A stretch of 64,000 bases of DNA, taken from Faecalibacterium sp. Its GTDB lineage: Bacteria > Bacillota > Clostridia > Oscillospirales > Ruminococcaceae. This document shows positions 35,732 to 44,630 of this stretch, in pieces. Each line of letters opens with the position of its first letter. Position 1 is the first letter of the stretch. The notes under the pieces are model-generated. The model saw only the letters and a program-made list of their open reading frames with translations. It had not been told where the DNA came from and ran no database searches. The position numbers and the translations under genes were made by a program. The stretch lies in NCBI GenBank assembly GCA_022652735.1, contig JALCRP010000007.1, positions 40,753-104,752 of the forward strand. The letters are read 5' to 3'.

Positions 35732-36768
35732 TGGAAAAAAAGTGCCTTTCTTCGCTGACGCTGGCGCAGTTGACGGATACTATGAAAGAGTTAGGGCAGC
35801 CCGCGTTCCGCGCCAAACAAATTTTTCATTGGGTGCATCAGCGCCTTGTGACAGATTTTGCCGCGATGACGGATCAGCCCAAAACGCTGCTGGCAAAACT
35901 CGACGAAAGCTGGTATCTTGCTGTGCCGAAAATCGAGCGCCGACAGCAGGCCAAAGACGGCACGGTAAAATATCTGTTGCGCATGGCGGACGGAAACTGC
36001 ATCGAAACGGTTGTAATGCGGTATAATTATGGGAATACCGTTTGTGTTTCCACACAGGTCGGCTGCCGAATGGGCTGCCGCTTTTGCGCATCGACGCAGG
36101 CGGGCCGTGTGCGCAATTTGGAAGCCGGCGAAATCTGCGCGGAAATCTACACCGCGCAAAAGGACATCGGCGCGCGCATTTCGCATATCGTCCTTATGGG
36201 CATCGGCGAGCCGCTGGATAATTACGAAAATGTCATGGCCTTTTTGGAAAACATTTCTTCGCCCGAGGGCGTAAATATCGGAATGCGCAACATTAGCCTT
36301 TCGACGTGCGGCCTTGTGCCGGGCATCGAGCGGCTGGCAAAAGAGAATTTGCAGCTTACGCTTTCTGTCTCGCTGCATGCGCCGAATAACGCGATCCGCA
36401 GCGGCATGATGCCGGTAAACGATGCCTATCCGCTGGAAGTGCTGATGCCTGCCGTGCGCGCCTATCAACACGATACCGGCCGCCGCGTCAGCTTTGAATA
36501 TTCGATGGTGCGCGGCGTGAACGACAGTGCCGCCTGCGCGCATGAGCTGGCCGCGTTGATCCGCGGCATGGGCGCGCATGTAAACTTGATCCCGATCAAC
36601 CCGGTGGATGGCAGCCCATATTCCGCGACAGACGCGGCAAATGTCCGCCGGTTCCAAAACCTGCTGACCGAGCTTGGCGTAAACGCAACTGTGCGCCGCC
36701 GCCTCGGCAGCGAGATCAGCGCCGCCTGCGGGCAGCTCCGGCGCGAGGAAATGCAGAAAAATCCGTAA
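35731..36768 (+). CDS. rlmN: Dual-specificity RNA methyltransferase RlmN
   Basis: Radical-SAM enzyme of 345 residues methylating 23S rRNA A2503 and some tRNAs at C2. Cluster motif CRMGCRFC follows VSTQVG. MGIGEPLDNYENV, ISLSTCGLVPGI and SLHAPNNAIR are conserved, as is a Cys near the C-terminus. Same position as in other Firmicutes, between rsmB and prpC. Confidence 0.97.
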   Translation: MEKKCLSSLTLAQLTDTMKELGQPAFRAKQIFHWVHQRLVTDFAAMTDQPKTLLAKLDESWYLAVPKIERRQQAKDGTVKYLLRMADGNCIETVVMRYNYGNTVCVSTQVGCRMGCRFCASTQAGRVRNLEAGEICAEIYTAQKDIGARISHIVLMGIGEPLDNYENVMAFLENISSPEGVNIGMRNISLSTCGLVPGIERLAKENLQLTLSVSLHAPNNAIRSGMMPVNDAYPLEVLMPAVRAYQHDTGRRVSFEYSMVRGVNDSAACAHELAALIRGMGAHVNLIPINPVDGSPYSATDAANVRRFQNLLTELGVNATVRRRLGSEISAACGQLRREEMQKNP

Positions 36769-36783
36769 AGGGGGGGCTATCCC

Positions 36784-37530
36784 ATGAAACTTGCGGGCAG
36801 AACAGACATCGGTTCCGTGCGAAATGAAAATCAGGACAATTACCGTGCGGCGCAGCTGACGGACGGCAGCGGCTGGGCGCTGGTGTGCGACGGCATGGGC
36901 GGCGCGCGCGGCGGCAAGGTTGCCTCCGGCATTGCCTGCGATTCGGTGGAAGCCTATATGGCCGAAGCGCTGCCGGCGCTGCAGCCCGGCGAAGAGCGGG
37001 CTTTTTTGGTGCATGCGCTGGAAAAAGCGAACACGGATGTGTTTCAGGCCTCCTGTACGCGGAAAGAATTTGCCGGCATGGGCACTACGGCCGTGGCCGC
37101 GCTGCTGCGCGGCGATACCGTGCATCTGTGCCATGTAGGCGATTCGCGCTGCTATCTTTTTCGCGGCGGGCACCTTGCCCAGCTGACGCACGATCACTCC
37201 TATGTGCAGGAGCTTGTTGACAGCGGCACGATCACGCCCACACAGGCAGAGCATCATCCCCACAAAAACGTGATTACACGCGCGCTTGGCGTGGAAAATA
37301 GTGTGGAACCGGAATATACCTGTGCCACCGTGGCAAAGGGCGACATCCTGCTTTTGTGTACGGATGGCCTGACCAATGCCGTATCCAAAAATAAGATCGA
37401 GGAGATTTTAAGCGGGGCGGCGCTGTATACTGCGGTGGATGCGCTGATCGACGCGGCAAATTCCTCCGGCGGGCCGGACAATATCACGGCTTTGCTGTTG
37501 GAAGCGGACACGGAGGATACAAATGGATAA
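36784..37530 (+). CDS. prpC: PP2C-type Ser/Thr phosphatase PrpC/Stp
   Basis: Metal-dependent phosphatase of 248 residues that reverses PrkC phosphorylation. Metal-binding motifs: GSVRNENQDNY, VCDGMGGARGG, CHVGDSRCYLF and the final GGPDNITALLL. It overlaps prkC by eight bases, the standard coupled pair. Confidence 0.96.
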   Translation: MKLAGRTDIGSVRNENQDNYRAAQLTDGSGWALVCDGMGGARGGKVASGIACDSVEAYMAEALPALQPGEERAFLVHALEKANTDVFQASCTRKEFAGMGTTAVAALLRGDTVHLCHVGDSRCYLFRGGHLAQLTHDHSYVQELVDSGTITPTQAEHHPHKNVITRALGVENSVEPEYTCATVAKGDILLLCTDGLTNAVSKNKIEEILSGAALYTAVDALIDAANSSGGPDNITALLLEADTEDTNG

Positions 37531-39331
37531 ACTGATCGGCAAAAAGCTCGACGGCTGCTATGAGATCGAAAGCCTCATCGGCAGCGGCGGCATGGCCAAC
37601 GTTTATAAGGCCAAAAACCTGCGCAACGGCGTTACGGTGGCGGTCAAGGTCCTGAAAGAAGAATATATGCACGATCAGGACCTTGTGCGCCGCTTCAAAA
37701 ACGAATCTAAGGCAATTTCGATTTTGAACCACCCAAACATCGTTAAAGTATATGATGTCTCCGTGACGGACAAGCTGCAGTATATCGTGATGGAATACAT
37801 CGACGGCATCACGCTGAAGGATTACTTGAATCAGCGCGGCGGCAAGATCACATGGCGCGAGACAGTGCATTTCATTACGCAAATCCTAAACGCCCTGCAG
37901 CATGCCCACGAAAACGGCGTTGTGCACCGGGATGTAAAGCCCCAGAACATCATGCTGCTTCCCAATGGCGATTTGAAGATGATGGATTTCGGCATTGCGC
38001 GTATCTCGCGCGCCGAAAATCAGCTGGTCAGCGGCAAGGCGATGGGCAGCGTCCACTATATCAGCCCCGAGCAGGCCAAAGGCGACATCACCGACGCGAA
38101 AAGCGATATTTACTCTGTCGGCGTGATGATGTACGAAATGCTTTCGGGCAAGCTGCCGTTTGATTCGGACAGCGTGGTAAAGGTGGCTATCAAGCAAATT
38201 TCGGATAAGGCCGTGCCGCTGGATACGCTGGAGCCGGATCTGCCGAAGGCGCTGGTGCAGATCACGGCGCGCGCGATGGCCAAAAATCCCGAAAGCCGCT
38301 ATCTTACGGCTGCCGCGATGCTGGAAGATCTGCAAAAGTTTAAGCAGGACCCCGAAATTCGGTTTGAGTATAAATATATGACGGAGAATTCCTCCGCGAA
38401 GGTGATTGATCGAGTGATGAACCAGAAAAAGAACACCGGCACAGGCGGTGTGACACCGGAGAAAAAGCGCAAAACGCATTTTCTGGCGATCCTGTTCGGG
38501 ATCACGGTGGCCTTTTGCCTCGTCTGTGCGGTTATGTGCAACCTGATTCTGCGAAACTCCGCAAGCCCCTTGTTTTCTAAGGCGGCGGACATTGAGCTGC
38601 CGGACCTGACCGGCTTGACGGAAGCAGAAGTAAAACAGAATTCCGTATATTCCAAGATCAAGGTCGAATGGCAGAAGGAATATAACAGCAGCGTGGCGGA
38701 AGGCGTGGTATATAAGCAGACGCCGCGCGCCGGCCGTACCGTAAAGGAAAGCCAGACGGTGACGCTGACGATCTCGATGGGCACACAGTATGCCGACATC
38801 CCGGATCTGACAAATATGGCGCAGGATGACGCCGCGGCAATGCTGAAAGAAAAAGGGTTTAACGTTCTGGTGGTACAAAACGTGGACGAATCGGTTGCGG
38901 TGGGCGCGGTAATCCGCACCGATCCGGCGGCCGGAGAATCGGCCGAGGCAGGCTCAACCGTGGTTTTGTATGTCAGCCGTGCGGCCGTGGATACCACAAC
39001 GACGGTGCCTGACCTTACCGGCTTGACCTACGAGGATGCGCTGTCGGCGCTTTCGACAAACAAGCTTGCGATGGGCGCACAGACGCACATGTATTCCGAC
39101 TATCCGGCCGGAACCGTCTGCGCGCAGGGCATCGCGCCGGGCACAGAGGCCAAGATCAACTCGCGTATTCCGGTGTATATTTCGGATGGGCCTGAGCCCT
39201 CACCGGACCCTACGCCTGAACCGGCCCATTCGCCTGACCCTACGCCTGTCCCGACCATAGCACCTGCCACCCCTATGCCGACGGCGACGCCGACGCAGGC
39301 TCCGGTGACAGAGCCGACCGCTTTGGCCTGA
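37523..39331 (+). CDS. prkC: PASTA-domain Ser/Thr kinase PrkC/PknB
   Basis: Protein of 602 residues. Cytoplasmic kinase domain (about 10-275) with GSGGMANVYKAKN, catalytic VVHRDVKPQNIML and DFGIARI. One membrane helix (FLAILFGITVAFCLVCAVMC) near residue 320, then three PASTA repeats outside that sense peptidoglycan fragments; their openings include LPDLTGLTEAEV, IPDLTNMAQDDA and VPDLTGLTYEDA. The last ~50 residues are a Pro/Thr tail of PTP-type repeats likely to span the wall. In spore formers PrkC promotes germination and growth control. Confidence 0.96.
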   Translation: MDKLIGKKLDGCYEIESLIGSGGMANVYKAKNLRNGVTVAVKVLKEEYMHDQDLVRRFKNESKAISILNHPNIVKVYDVSVTDKLQYIVMEYIDGITLKDYLNQRGGKITWRETVHFITQILNALQHAHENGVVHRDVKPQNIMLLPNGDLKMMDFGIARISRAENQLVSGKAMGSVHYISPEQAKGDITDAKSDIYSVGVMMYEMLSGKLPFDSDSVVKVAIKQISDKAVPLDTLEPDLPKALVQITARAMAKNPESRYLTAAAMLEDLQKFKQDPEIRFEYKYMTENSSAKVIDRVMNQKKNTGTGGVTPEKKRKTHFLAILFGITVAFCLVCAVMCNLILRNSASPLFSKAADIELPDLTGLTEAEVKQNSVYSKIKVEWQKEYNSSVAEGVVYKQTPRAGRTVKESQTVTLTISMGTQYADIPDLTNMAQDDAAAMLKEKGFNVLVVQNVDESVAVGAVIRTDPAAGESAEAGSTVVLYVSRAAVDTTTTVPDLTGLTYEDALSALSTNKLAMGAQTHMYSDYPAGTVCAQGIAPGTEAKINSRIPVYISDGPEPSPDPTPEPAHSPDPTPVPTIAPATPMPTATPTQAPVTEPTALA

Positions 39332-39486
39332 ACTCCTACGCAGGAACATAAGACGGATCCGAATGGCAGGGTTGCTCCTGCCATCATGCGGGACCGGGGA
39401 TCGACACTGCGGGCAGTGCCAACATCCGATTTATAGATGCAAAGAAAATGAAAGCAACGGCCTAAACGGCCGCGGGCAAAAATAAT
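39332..39486 (+). other. Gap between prkC and rsgA with two hairpins
   Basis: The 155-base gap holds GGCAGG-GTTGCT-CCTGCC (39365-39382) and CACTGC-GG-GCAGTG (39405-39418), neither followed by a T-run. No ribosome binding site is evident before the rsgA start. In many relatives these genes nearly touch, so a structured leader or processing site is possible. No known RNA family was recognised. Confidence 0.4.
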
Positions 39487-40362
39487 ATGACGGGATATAT
39501 CCAAAAGGGCATCGGGGGCTTTTATTACGTCGATACCGGCGAGACTGTGGTGGAATGCAAGCCGAAAGGCATTTTCCGCAAGCAGCATATCACGCCGGTA
39601 GCCGGCGATGCTGTCGAGCTGGAAACCGAAAACGGCGCGGCGGTGATCGCCAAAATTCTGCCGCGCAAAAACGTTTTTGTGCGGCCGCCGATCGCCAACC
39701 TTGATGTGCTGTTTTTGGTGGCGAGCACAACACAGCCGGTGCCAAGCACGTTGGTGCTGGATAAGCTGGCCGCTATCGCCGTGGATAAGGGCGTACAGCC
39801 GGTTTTGATTTGTACGAAAAGCGACCTCGCCGGTGCGGGCTTTCTGGAGCAGGCCTATGCGGCCTCGACGCTGCCGTTTGTGCGCGTAGATTATGCCACG
39901 GGCGAGGGCCTTGCCGAGGTAAAGGCCCGCATCACGGGCAAACTCTGCGCGTTTTGCGGCAACTCGGGCGTCGGGAAATCCACGCTGCTGAACGCGCTGC
40001 TGCCGGATGTTGCGCGCCAAACCGCCGCCATCAGCCAAAAGCTGGGCCGCGGGCGGCATACTACGCGCGAGGTGATGATTTTTAAGGCGTTTGGCGGCAG
40101 AGTGGCCGATACGCCGGGCTTCGCCAGCCTGGATACCGGGCGCGCCTGCTATATCCCCAAGGAGAACCTTGCGCTGGCTTTTCCGGAGTTTGCGCCGTAT
40201 CTCGGCAAATGCCAATTTACCGGCTGCTCGCACCGCAGCGAAAAGGGCTGTGCCGTGCGGCAGGCCGTCGAGCAGGGGATTCTCTCGAAAAGTCGTTATG
40301 AAAGCTACCTCGCCATGTACGAGGAAGTAAAGGATGTCAAAGAATGGGAGCTGCCGCGGTAA
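39487..40362 (+). CDS. rsgA: Ribosome small-subunit GTPase RsgA
   Basis: Circularly permuted GTPase of 291 residues acting in late 30S maturation. N-terminal OB fold; G4 CTKSDL precedes G1 GNSGVGKSTLLN; G3 DTPGF; a C-terminal zinc site with CQFTGCSHRSEKGC. Start chosen from the family-like MTGYIQKGIGGFYYV; the ribosome binding site is very weak. Confidence 0.95.
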   Translation: MTGYIQKGIGGFYYVDTGETVVECKPKGIFRKQHITPVAGDAVELETENGAAVIAKILPRKNVFVRPPIANLDVLFLVASTTQPVPSTLVLDKLAAIAVDKGVQPVLICTKSDLAGAGFLEQAYAASTLPFVRVDYATGEGLAEVKARITGKLCAFCGNSGVGKSTLLNALLPDVARQTAAISQKLGRGRHTTREVMIFKAFGGRVADTPGFASLDTGRACYIPKENLALAFPEFAPYLGKCQFTGCSHRSEKGCAVRQAVEQGILSKSRYESYLAMYEEVKDVKEWELPR

Positions 40363-40378
40363 AAGCGGCGCTTTTGGC

Positions 40379-40409
40379 GAGCGGCGGGGCATCCTGCCGC
40401 TTTTTTTCG
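40379..40409 (+). terminator. Terminator between rsgA and thiN
   Basis: AGCGGCGGG / CCTGCCGCT stem around CAT, followed by seven T residues and CGGGG. It supports starting thiN downstream at 40431 rather than at the earlier in-frame ATG that overlaps rsgA. Confidence 0.7.
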
Positions 40410-40430
40410 GGGAAGGACAGAAGCGGGAAT

Positions 40431-41078
40431 ATGGAAAATGCACAAAGAAAGACCTGTTTGCTGATCTCGGCCGGCTCCGTCGACAAAAAGATGAAAAACA
40501 GGATTGCGCCGGAAAAGGAATTCATCATCGCCTGCGATGCCGGCTGGAAAAACTGCGCGGCGCTGGGCCTGCGGCCGAACCTCATCGTGGGGGATTTTGA
40601 TTCTGCGCCGCAGCCGGACGATAGCCCGGATACAATCATCTTGCCGCACATCAAAGACGACACGGATACACAGTATGCCGCCGAAGAGGCGGTGCGCCGC
40701 GGCTTTACCGAGGTGCGGATGCTGGGCGCGCTAGGCGGCGCACGGCTGGAGCATACGCTGGCAAACCTCGGCACAGGGCTGTGGCTGGAAAAGCACGGGG
40801 TATCCGTGTCGATTGAGGATGCTTGCAGCCGCATCACCTTTGTACGGCCGGGTGTGCCGCGGCAGTATCACCGCGGCGGATATTTGTACCTTTCCGTTTT
40901 CCCGGCCGAGGGCCGCGCCGAGGGCGTGTGCATCGACGGCGCGTTTTATCCCTTGCAGGATGCTGTGCTGGAAGCCTCCTATCCGCTTGGCGTGAGTAAC
41001 GAGTTTATAGAGAAAACGGTGACAATCCAAGCCAAAACCGGATTTTTGGCCGTGATTGAGACGATCAGCGACCTTTGA
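40431..41078 (+). CDS. thiN: Thiamine pyrophosphokinase
   Basis: Protein of 215 residues converting thiamine to thiamine pyrophosphate. Motifs IVGDFDS, DDTDTQYAAEEA and GALGGARLEHTLANL are typical. An in-frame ATG at 40344 would add 29 residues encoded across the hairpin, so 40431 is preferred. In Bacillus the order is prpC-prkC-rsgA-rpe-thiN-spoVM; here rpe is missing. Confidence 0.93.
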   Translation: MENAQRKTCLLISAGSVDKKMKNRIAPEKEFIIACDAGWKNCAALGLRPNLIVGDFDSAPQPDDSPDTIILPHIKDDTDTQYAAEEAVRRGFTEVRMLGALGGARLEHTLANLGTGLWLEKHGVSVSIEDACSRITFVRPGVPRQYHRGGYLYLSVFPAEGRAEGVCIDGAFYPLQDAVLEASYPLGVSNEFIEKTVTIQAKTGFLAVIETISDL

Positions 41079-41147
41079 GGAACCTTTTTGCTCCGGAATG
41101 GATATACTGGGGCAGAAGCAATCTTCAAAGGAAAGGCAGGGAGTCGT

Positions 41148-41228
41148 ATGCAGGTCATCGTGATTCGGAGCCCCAGATTTCTCAGCGGCATCCTCCGGAT
41201 GCTGTTCGGAATCAAAAAAGAAAGCTGA
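41148..41228 (+). CDS. spoVM: SpoVM, spore-coat anchoring peptide
   Basis: A 26-codon gene, ATG at 41148 to TGA at 41226-41228, behind GGCAGGGAG. Peptide pieces: MQVIVIRSPRF then LSGILRMLFGIKKES. It has the length of B. subtilis SpoVM (26 residues) and shares Pro9, the pattern basic-x-Pro-basic-Phe-Leu-x-Gly-Ile, the Arg of the amphipathic helix, the Gly near residue 21 and a basic C-terminus. SpoVM binds the convex forespore membrane and recruits SpoIVA. Its place right after thiN equals the B. subtilis position, and sipL and spoIVA follow. A mother-cell sigma-E promoter is expected but not clearly visible. Confidence 0.9.
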   Translation: MQVIVIRSPRFLSGILRMLFGIKKES

Positions 41229-41234
41229 TGTATC

Positions 41235-41267
41235 GGCGCCTGCTTTGCGGCAGGCGTCTTTTTTTCT
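41235..41267 (+). terminator. Terminator after spoVM
   Basis: CGCCTGC / GCAGGCG stem (inside 41236-41255) followed by TCTTTTTTT, seven bases after the spoVM stop. Confidence 0.85.
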
Positions 41268-41341
41268 CTTTCCCGCAGCCTGCGCATAGCACGGCAAAAT
41301 AGAGAATATACATTACCATGCTATGCGAAAGGGGCGTAACT

Positions 41342-42859
41342 ATGGAATTGAAAGTATTCCGCGATACGCTTTCGGCGGCAGGGAGCTTTTGTACCGTGAA
41401 ATCCGAAATCCCTATCGAAACGGAGATCCTCATCTCCGATTATCTGCCGCAGGTGTTTAAGATCGTAAAATGCTTTGTGAAAATGGTCGTATTGCAAAAA
41501 CAGCTGCAATCCGGCCGCCTGACGCTGGACGGTTATCTGCGCTGCGTCGTCTATTATCAGGGGGAAAATGGGCAGGGCCTTTGCCAAGCGGAGCAAAAGC
41601 TGCCGTTTAACAAGGCCTTGGAGCTGCCCGAGCTGGAGTACTCGGCATGGTCGGCCATCGTCGGCGGTGAGACGGAATATCTCAACTGCCGCGCGGTAAA
41701 CCAGCGCCGGGTGGAGGTGCGCGGGGCGTATTCCATCGCGGCCTCCGTGTTTACGCAGCTTCAGCAGGAGGTTATCACCGCCGTATCCGATTGCGGCACC
41801 GAGCAAAAGCAGCTGGCGCTTTCCGGCACAAAAAGCTGTGCCAGCCTCGACAAGCTGATTACGGCCGACAGCGAGTTTGACTTTGAGCAGCCGCCGGCCG
41901 CCGTGCTGGATGTCACCGGCCTCGCGCAGGTGCGGGAAATGAAGGTCATCAGCGGAAAAGTCGTCGTCAAAGGGGAAATTGCGGCCCAGTTGGCATACCG
42001 GACTGGCCCGGAGGATACCCTGCTGGACCAAAAGATCACGCTGCCGTTTAACCAGATTCTGGATATTGATGGCCTTTCGGAAGATTGCAAGTGTTTTTGC
42101 ACGGTGGAGCCGGTTGGGTTCACGCTTTCTTCCGCCGAGGAAGGCGAAGGCAAAAACCAGCTCTCGGTTTCGGCGATGCTGCATCTGCGGGCCTTCCGCG
42201 ATTATGAGATCGACATCGTAAGCGATGTGTTCTCCACGCAGTTCGAAACGGAATCCGCCGCAAACGAAATTCTGGCAGAAACGCTGGAAAAGGAAATCGG
42301 CGAAAGCGAAACGGTACAGGTGGCTGTGCCGCTTTCCGAGGAAAGCGCGCAGCTGACAGCTTGCTTTGCGACGCTGGCCGCGCCGGAGCTTGCGCCTGCG
42401 GGCGATAAAACGCAGCTGCGGGTACGGGGCCTTGCCACGGCTTTGTATAAAAACAGCCTTGGCGAGATCGAAAGCGCCGACAAGCCCTTTGAGCTTACGG
42501 TGCCGCTGGCCGGCACGGCGAAAGCCGAGGACCTGCATGTGGAGTGCTGGGCAGGTGTCGAAAACATCGCGGCAGGCAGCTCGGGCGGCATGGCGGAACT
42601 TTCCGTTTCGCTGCGGCTGGATGGCTTTGTGCTGTGCCGCCGCCGCTATCCCGGCGTGGCCAGCGTAACGGTGGGCGAGCTTTTGCAGCCTGCCGACCCG
42701 GAAGTGGCGCTGCGCATCTATTACGCGCATACCGGCGAGCAGGTGTTTGACATCGCGCGCAGGTTCCACGTTTCGCCCGGCGAAATGATGCGCGTAAACG
42801 AGCTGAGCGAGGAAACCCTCTCCGCCGGCCGTCGCCTGCTTGTGCCGGGCGTAGGGTAA
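41342..42859 (+). CDS. sipL: SpoIVA-interacting coat protein SipL (SPOCS/LysM)
   Basis: Protein of 505 residues with DUF3794 (SPOCS) segments, for example KVFRDTLSAAGSFCTVKSEI at the start, KLPFNKALELPELE, and a second segment with KITLPFNQILDIDGLSEDC. A LysM domain lies at about 455-503 (HTGEQVFDIARRFHVSPGEM). This is the architecture of C. difficile SipL, the functional counterpart of SpoVID, whose LysM domain binds SpoIVA. ATG at 41342 follows AAAGGGG. A 9-base inverted repeat CGCATAGCA / TGCTATGCG (41283-41291, 41319-41327) sits just upstream. It is 10 bases from spoIVA. Confidence 0.9.
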   Translation: MELKVFRDTLSAAGSFCTVKSEIPIETEILISDYLPQVFKIVKCFVKMVVLQKQLQSGRLTLDGYLRCVVYYQGENGQGLCQAEQKLPFNKALELPELEYSAWSAIVGGETEYLNCRAVNQRRVEVRGAYSIAASVFTQLQQEVITAVSDCGTEQKQLALSGTKSCASLDKLITADSEFDFEQPPAAVLDVTGLAQVREMKVISGKVVVKGEIAAQLAYRTGPEDTLLDQKITLPFNQILDIDGLSEDCKCFCTVEPVGFTLSSAEEGEGKNQLSVSAMLHLRAFRDYEIDIVSDVFSTQFETESAANEILAETLEKEIGESETVQVAVPLSEESAQLTACFATLAAPELAPAGDKTQLRVRGLATALYKNSLGEIESADKPFELTVPLAGTAKAEDLHVECWAGVENIAAGSSGGMAELSVSLRLDGFVLCRRRYPGVASVTVGELLQPADPEVALRIYYAHTGEQVFDIARRFHVSPGEMMRVNELSEETLSAGRRLLVPGVG

Positions 42860-42869
42860 GGAGGCCGCT

Positions 42870-44348
42870 ATGGATAACAGTACGATCTATCAGGAGATCA
42901 GCGCGCGCACAGGCGGCGACATCTACATCGGTGTGGTCGGCCCGGTGCGCAGCGGCAAAAGCACTTTTATTAAGCGCTTTATGGAGACGCTGGTTTTGCC
43001 CAACATTGATAATGCAGCCGTGCGGGCCCGCGCCCGGGATGAGCTGCCGCAATCGGCCGCAGGGCGAACCATTATGACGACGGAGCCGAAATTCATCCCG
43101 GAAACGGCTGTCTCCATCACCTTGGAGGGCGGCGGAGAGTTCCGCGCGCGCCTCATCGACTGCGTGGGCTACATGGTGGAAGGCGCAATGGGCCACGAGG
43201 AAAACGATAAGCCGCGCATGGTGAAAAGCCCGTGGTTCGACGAGGAAATCCCGTTCGATGTCGCCGCCGAAACGGGCACCCAGCGTGTGATTACCGAACA
43301 TTCCACGATCGGCATCCTTGTCACGACGGACGGCTCCATCAGCGAGATTGCGCGCGAAAACTACGAGCATGCCGAAGAGCGGATCGTCGCCGAGCTGGAA
43401 AAAATCAATAAGCCGTATGTCATTTTGCTGAACACCACTGCGCCGGAAAGCCCGGAAACTGCCGCGCTGGCCGCGTCGATGGAAAAAAAGTACGGCCGCG
43501 CCGTTGTGCCCGTCAGCTGCATCGACCTCACGGCCGAGCAGATCGAAAGCATCCTGCAAAAGGTGCTGTATGAGTTCCCGGTACGGCAGCTCGATTTTGC
43601 GATGCCGCGCTGGATCACCATGCTGGACGGCAACCACTGGCTGCAAAAGTCCGTCTACGAATCTGCGCTCGATCTTGCCTCTCACATTACGCGCATGAAG
43701 GATGTTTCGGCCGCAGGGGCCGAAAGGCCGATCTGCGAATCCGTCAAGGAATCCCACATTTCTGCGATGGATCTTGCCAACGGCGTGGTAAAGATCACCG
43801 TCGAGCTGAAGCCGGATATTTTCTACAAGGTACTGGGCGAGCAGACGGGGCTCGAAATCTGCGATGAAGCCAGCTTGATGCCCTGCATCATCCAGCTGGT
43901 AAAGGCAAGGCGCGAGTATGAAAAAATCCGCAACGCACTGGAGCAGGTGGAGGCAACGGGCTACGGCATCGTGATGCCCACGATCGATGAGCTGCATCTC
44001 GAGGAGCCGGAAATCGTCAAGCAGGGCGGGCGCTACGGGGTGCGCCTGAAGGCTTGTGCGCCAAGCATTCATTTGATGAAAGCCACGATCCATACCGAAA
44101 TCAACCCGATTGTAGGCAGCGAGCGGCAAAGCGAAGAATTGGTTAAAAGCCTGCTTTCCGATTTTGAATCGGACCCGATCAAGATCTGGGAATCGAACAT
44201 TTTCGGCAAGAGCCTGCATGAGCTTGTGAACGAGGGACTGCAGAATAAGCTGCTGCACATGCCGCAGGAGGCGCGCTGCCGCCTGCAGGAGACGCTCGAG
44301 CGCGTTATCAACGACGGCTGCTCGGGGCTGATCTGCATTATTTTGTAA
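42870..44348 (+). CDS. spoIVA: Spore-coat morphogenetic ATPase SpoIVA
   Basis: Protein of 492 residues that polymerises on the forespore surface as the base of the coat, using ATP. Walker A GPVRSGKST at residues 24-32, then KRFMETLVLPNIDN, TVSIT-type beta segments, the DCVGYMVEGAMGHEE block and a C-terminal GLICIIL end that is conserved in the family and needed for SpoVM contact. AAGGAGG precedes ATG at 42870. Confidence 0.97.
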   Translation: MDNSTIYQEISARTGGDIYIGVVGPVRSGKSTFIKRFMETLVLPNIDNAAVRARARDELPQSAAGRTIMTTEPKFIPETAVSITLEGGGEFRARLIDCVGYMVEGAMGHEENDKPRMVKSPWFDEEIPFDVAAETGTQRVITEHSTIGILVTTDGSISEIARENYEHAEERIVAELEKINKPYVILLNTTAPESPETAALAASMEKKYGRAVVPVSCIDLTAEQIESILQKVLYEFPVRQLDFAMPRWITMLDGNHWLQKSVYESALDLASHITRMKDVSAAGAERPICESVKESHISAMDLANGVVKITVELKPDIFYKVLGEQTGLEICDEASLMPCIIQLVKARREYEKIRNALEQVEATGYGIVMPTIDELHLEEPEIVKQGGRYGVRLKACAPSIHLMKATIHTEINPIVGSERQSEELVKSLLSDFESDPIKIWESNIFGKSLHELVNEGLQNKLLHMPQEARCRLQETLERVINDGCSGLICIIL

Positions 44349-44431
44349 ACGAGATTTGCCACAGGGGAGAAGGACATCCGCAAAGCGGTTCTGCGGCGCC
44401 GGGGCCGGCGCGGGATGCTTTGCGCCCAAAA

Positions 44432-44466
44432 GGCCGGTGCGCTGTAAAAAGCGCCCCGGCTTTTTG
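44432..44466 (+). terminator. Terminator after spoIVA
   Basis: GCCGGTGCGCT (44433-44443) pairs with AGCGCCCCGGC (44450-44460), then five T residues. The rest of the 280-base gap is GC-rich with further short palindromes and no ORF I can support. Confidence 0.78.
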
Positions 44467-44550
44467 GCTGCCCGGCAAAAAGGCGTAACGCACAGAGCAG
44501 CCTTTTGGATTTTACCGGCGGGTTTTTGCCGCCCGGCGCATAGACAAGGC

Positions 44551-44579
44551 TTGCGCCGGCGCGCGCATTACGGTAAGAT
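44551..44579 (+). promoter_or_regulatory. Putative promoter of YkgJ-family gene
   Basis: TTGCGC (44551-44556), 17-base spacer, TAAGAT (44574-44579); the -35 is moderate. Confidence 0.4.
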
Positions 44580-44630
44580 AAAAGGCGAAAAAGAGGCCGG
44601 CCCTTTGCGCCCGGCGGAAAGAGGAACCGA

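Noticed and set aside
40344..40430. Longer thiN starting at 40344
   Set aside because: The extra 29 codons cross a terminator hairpin with seven T residues and overlap rsgA, and there is no ribosome binding site.
44349..44630. Possible structured RNA after spoIVA
   Set aside because: The GC-rich palindromes are explained by one terminator plus general GC bias; no conserved fold was recognised.
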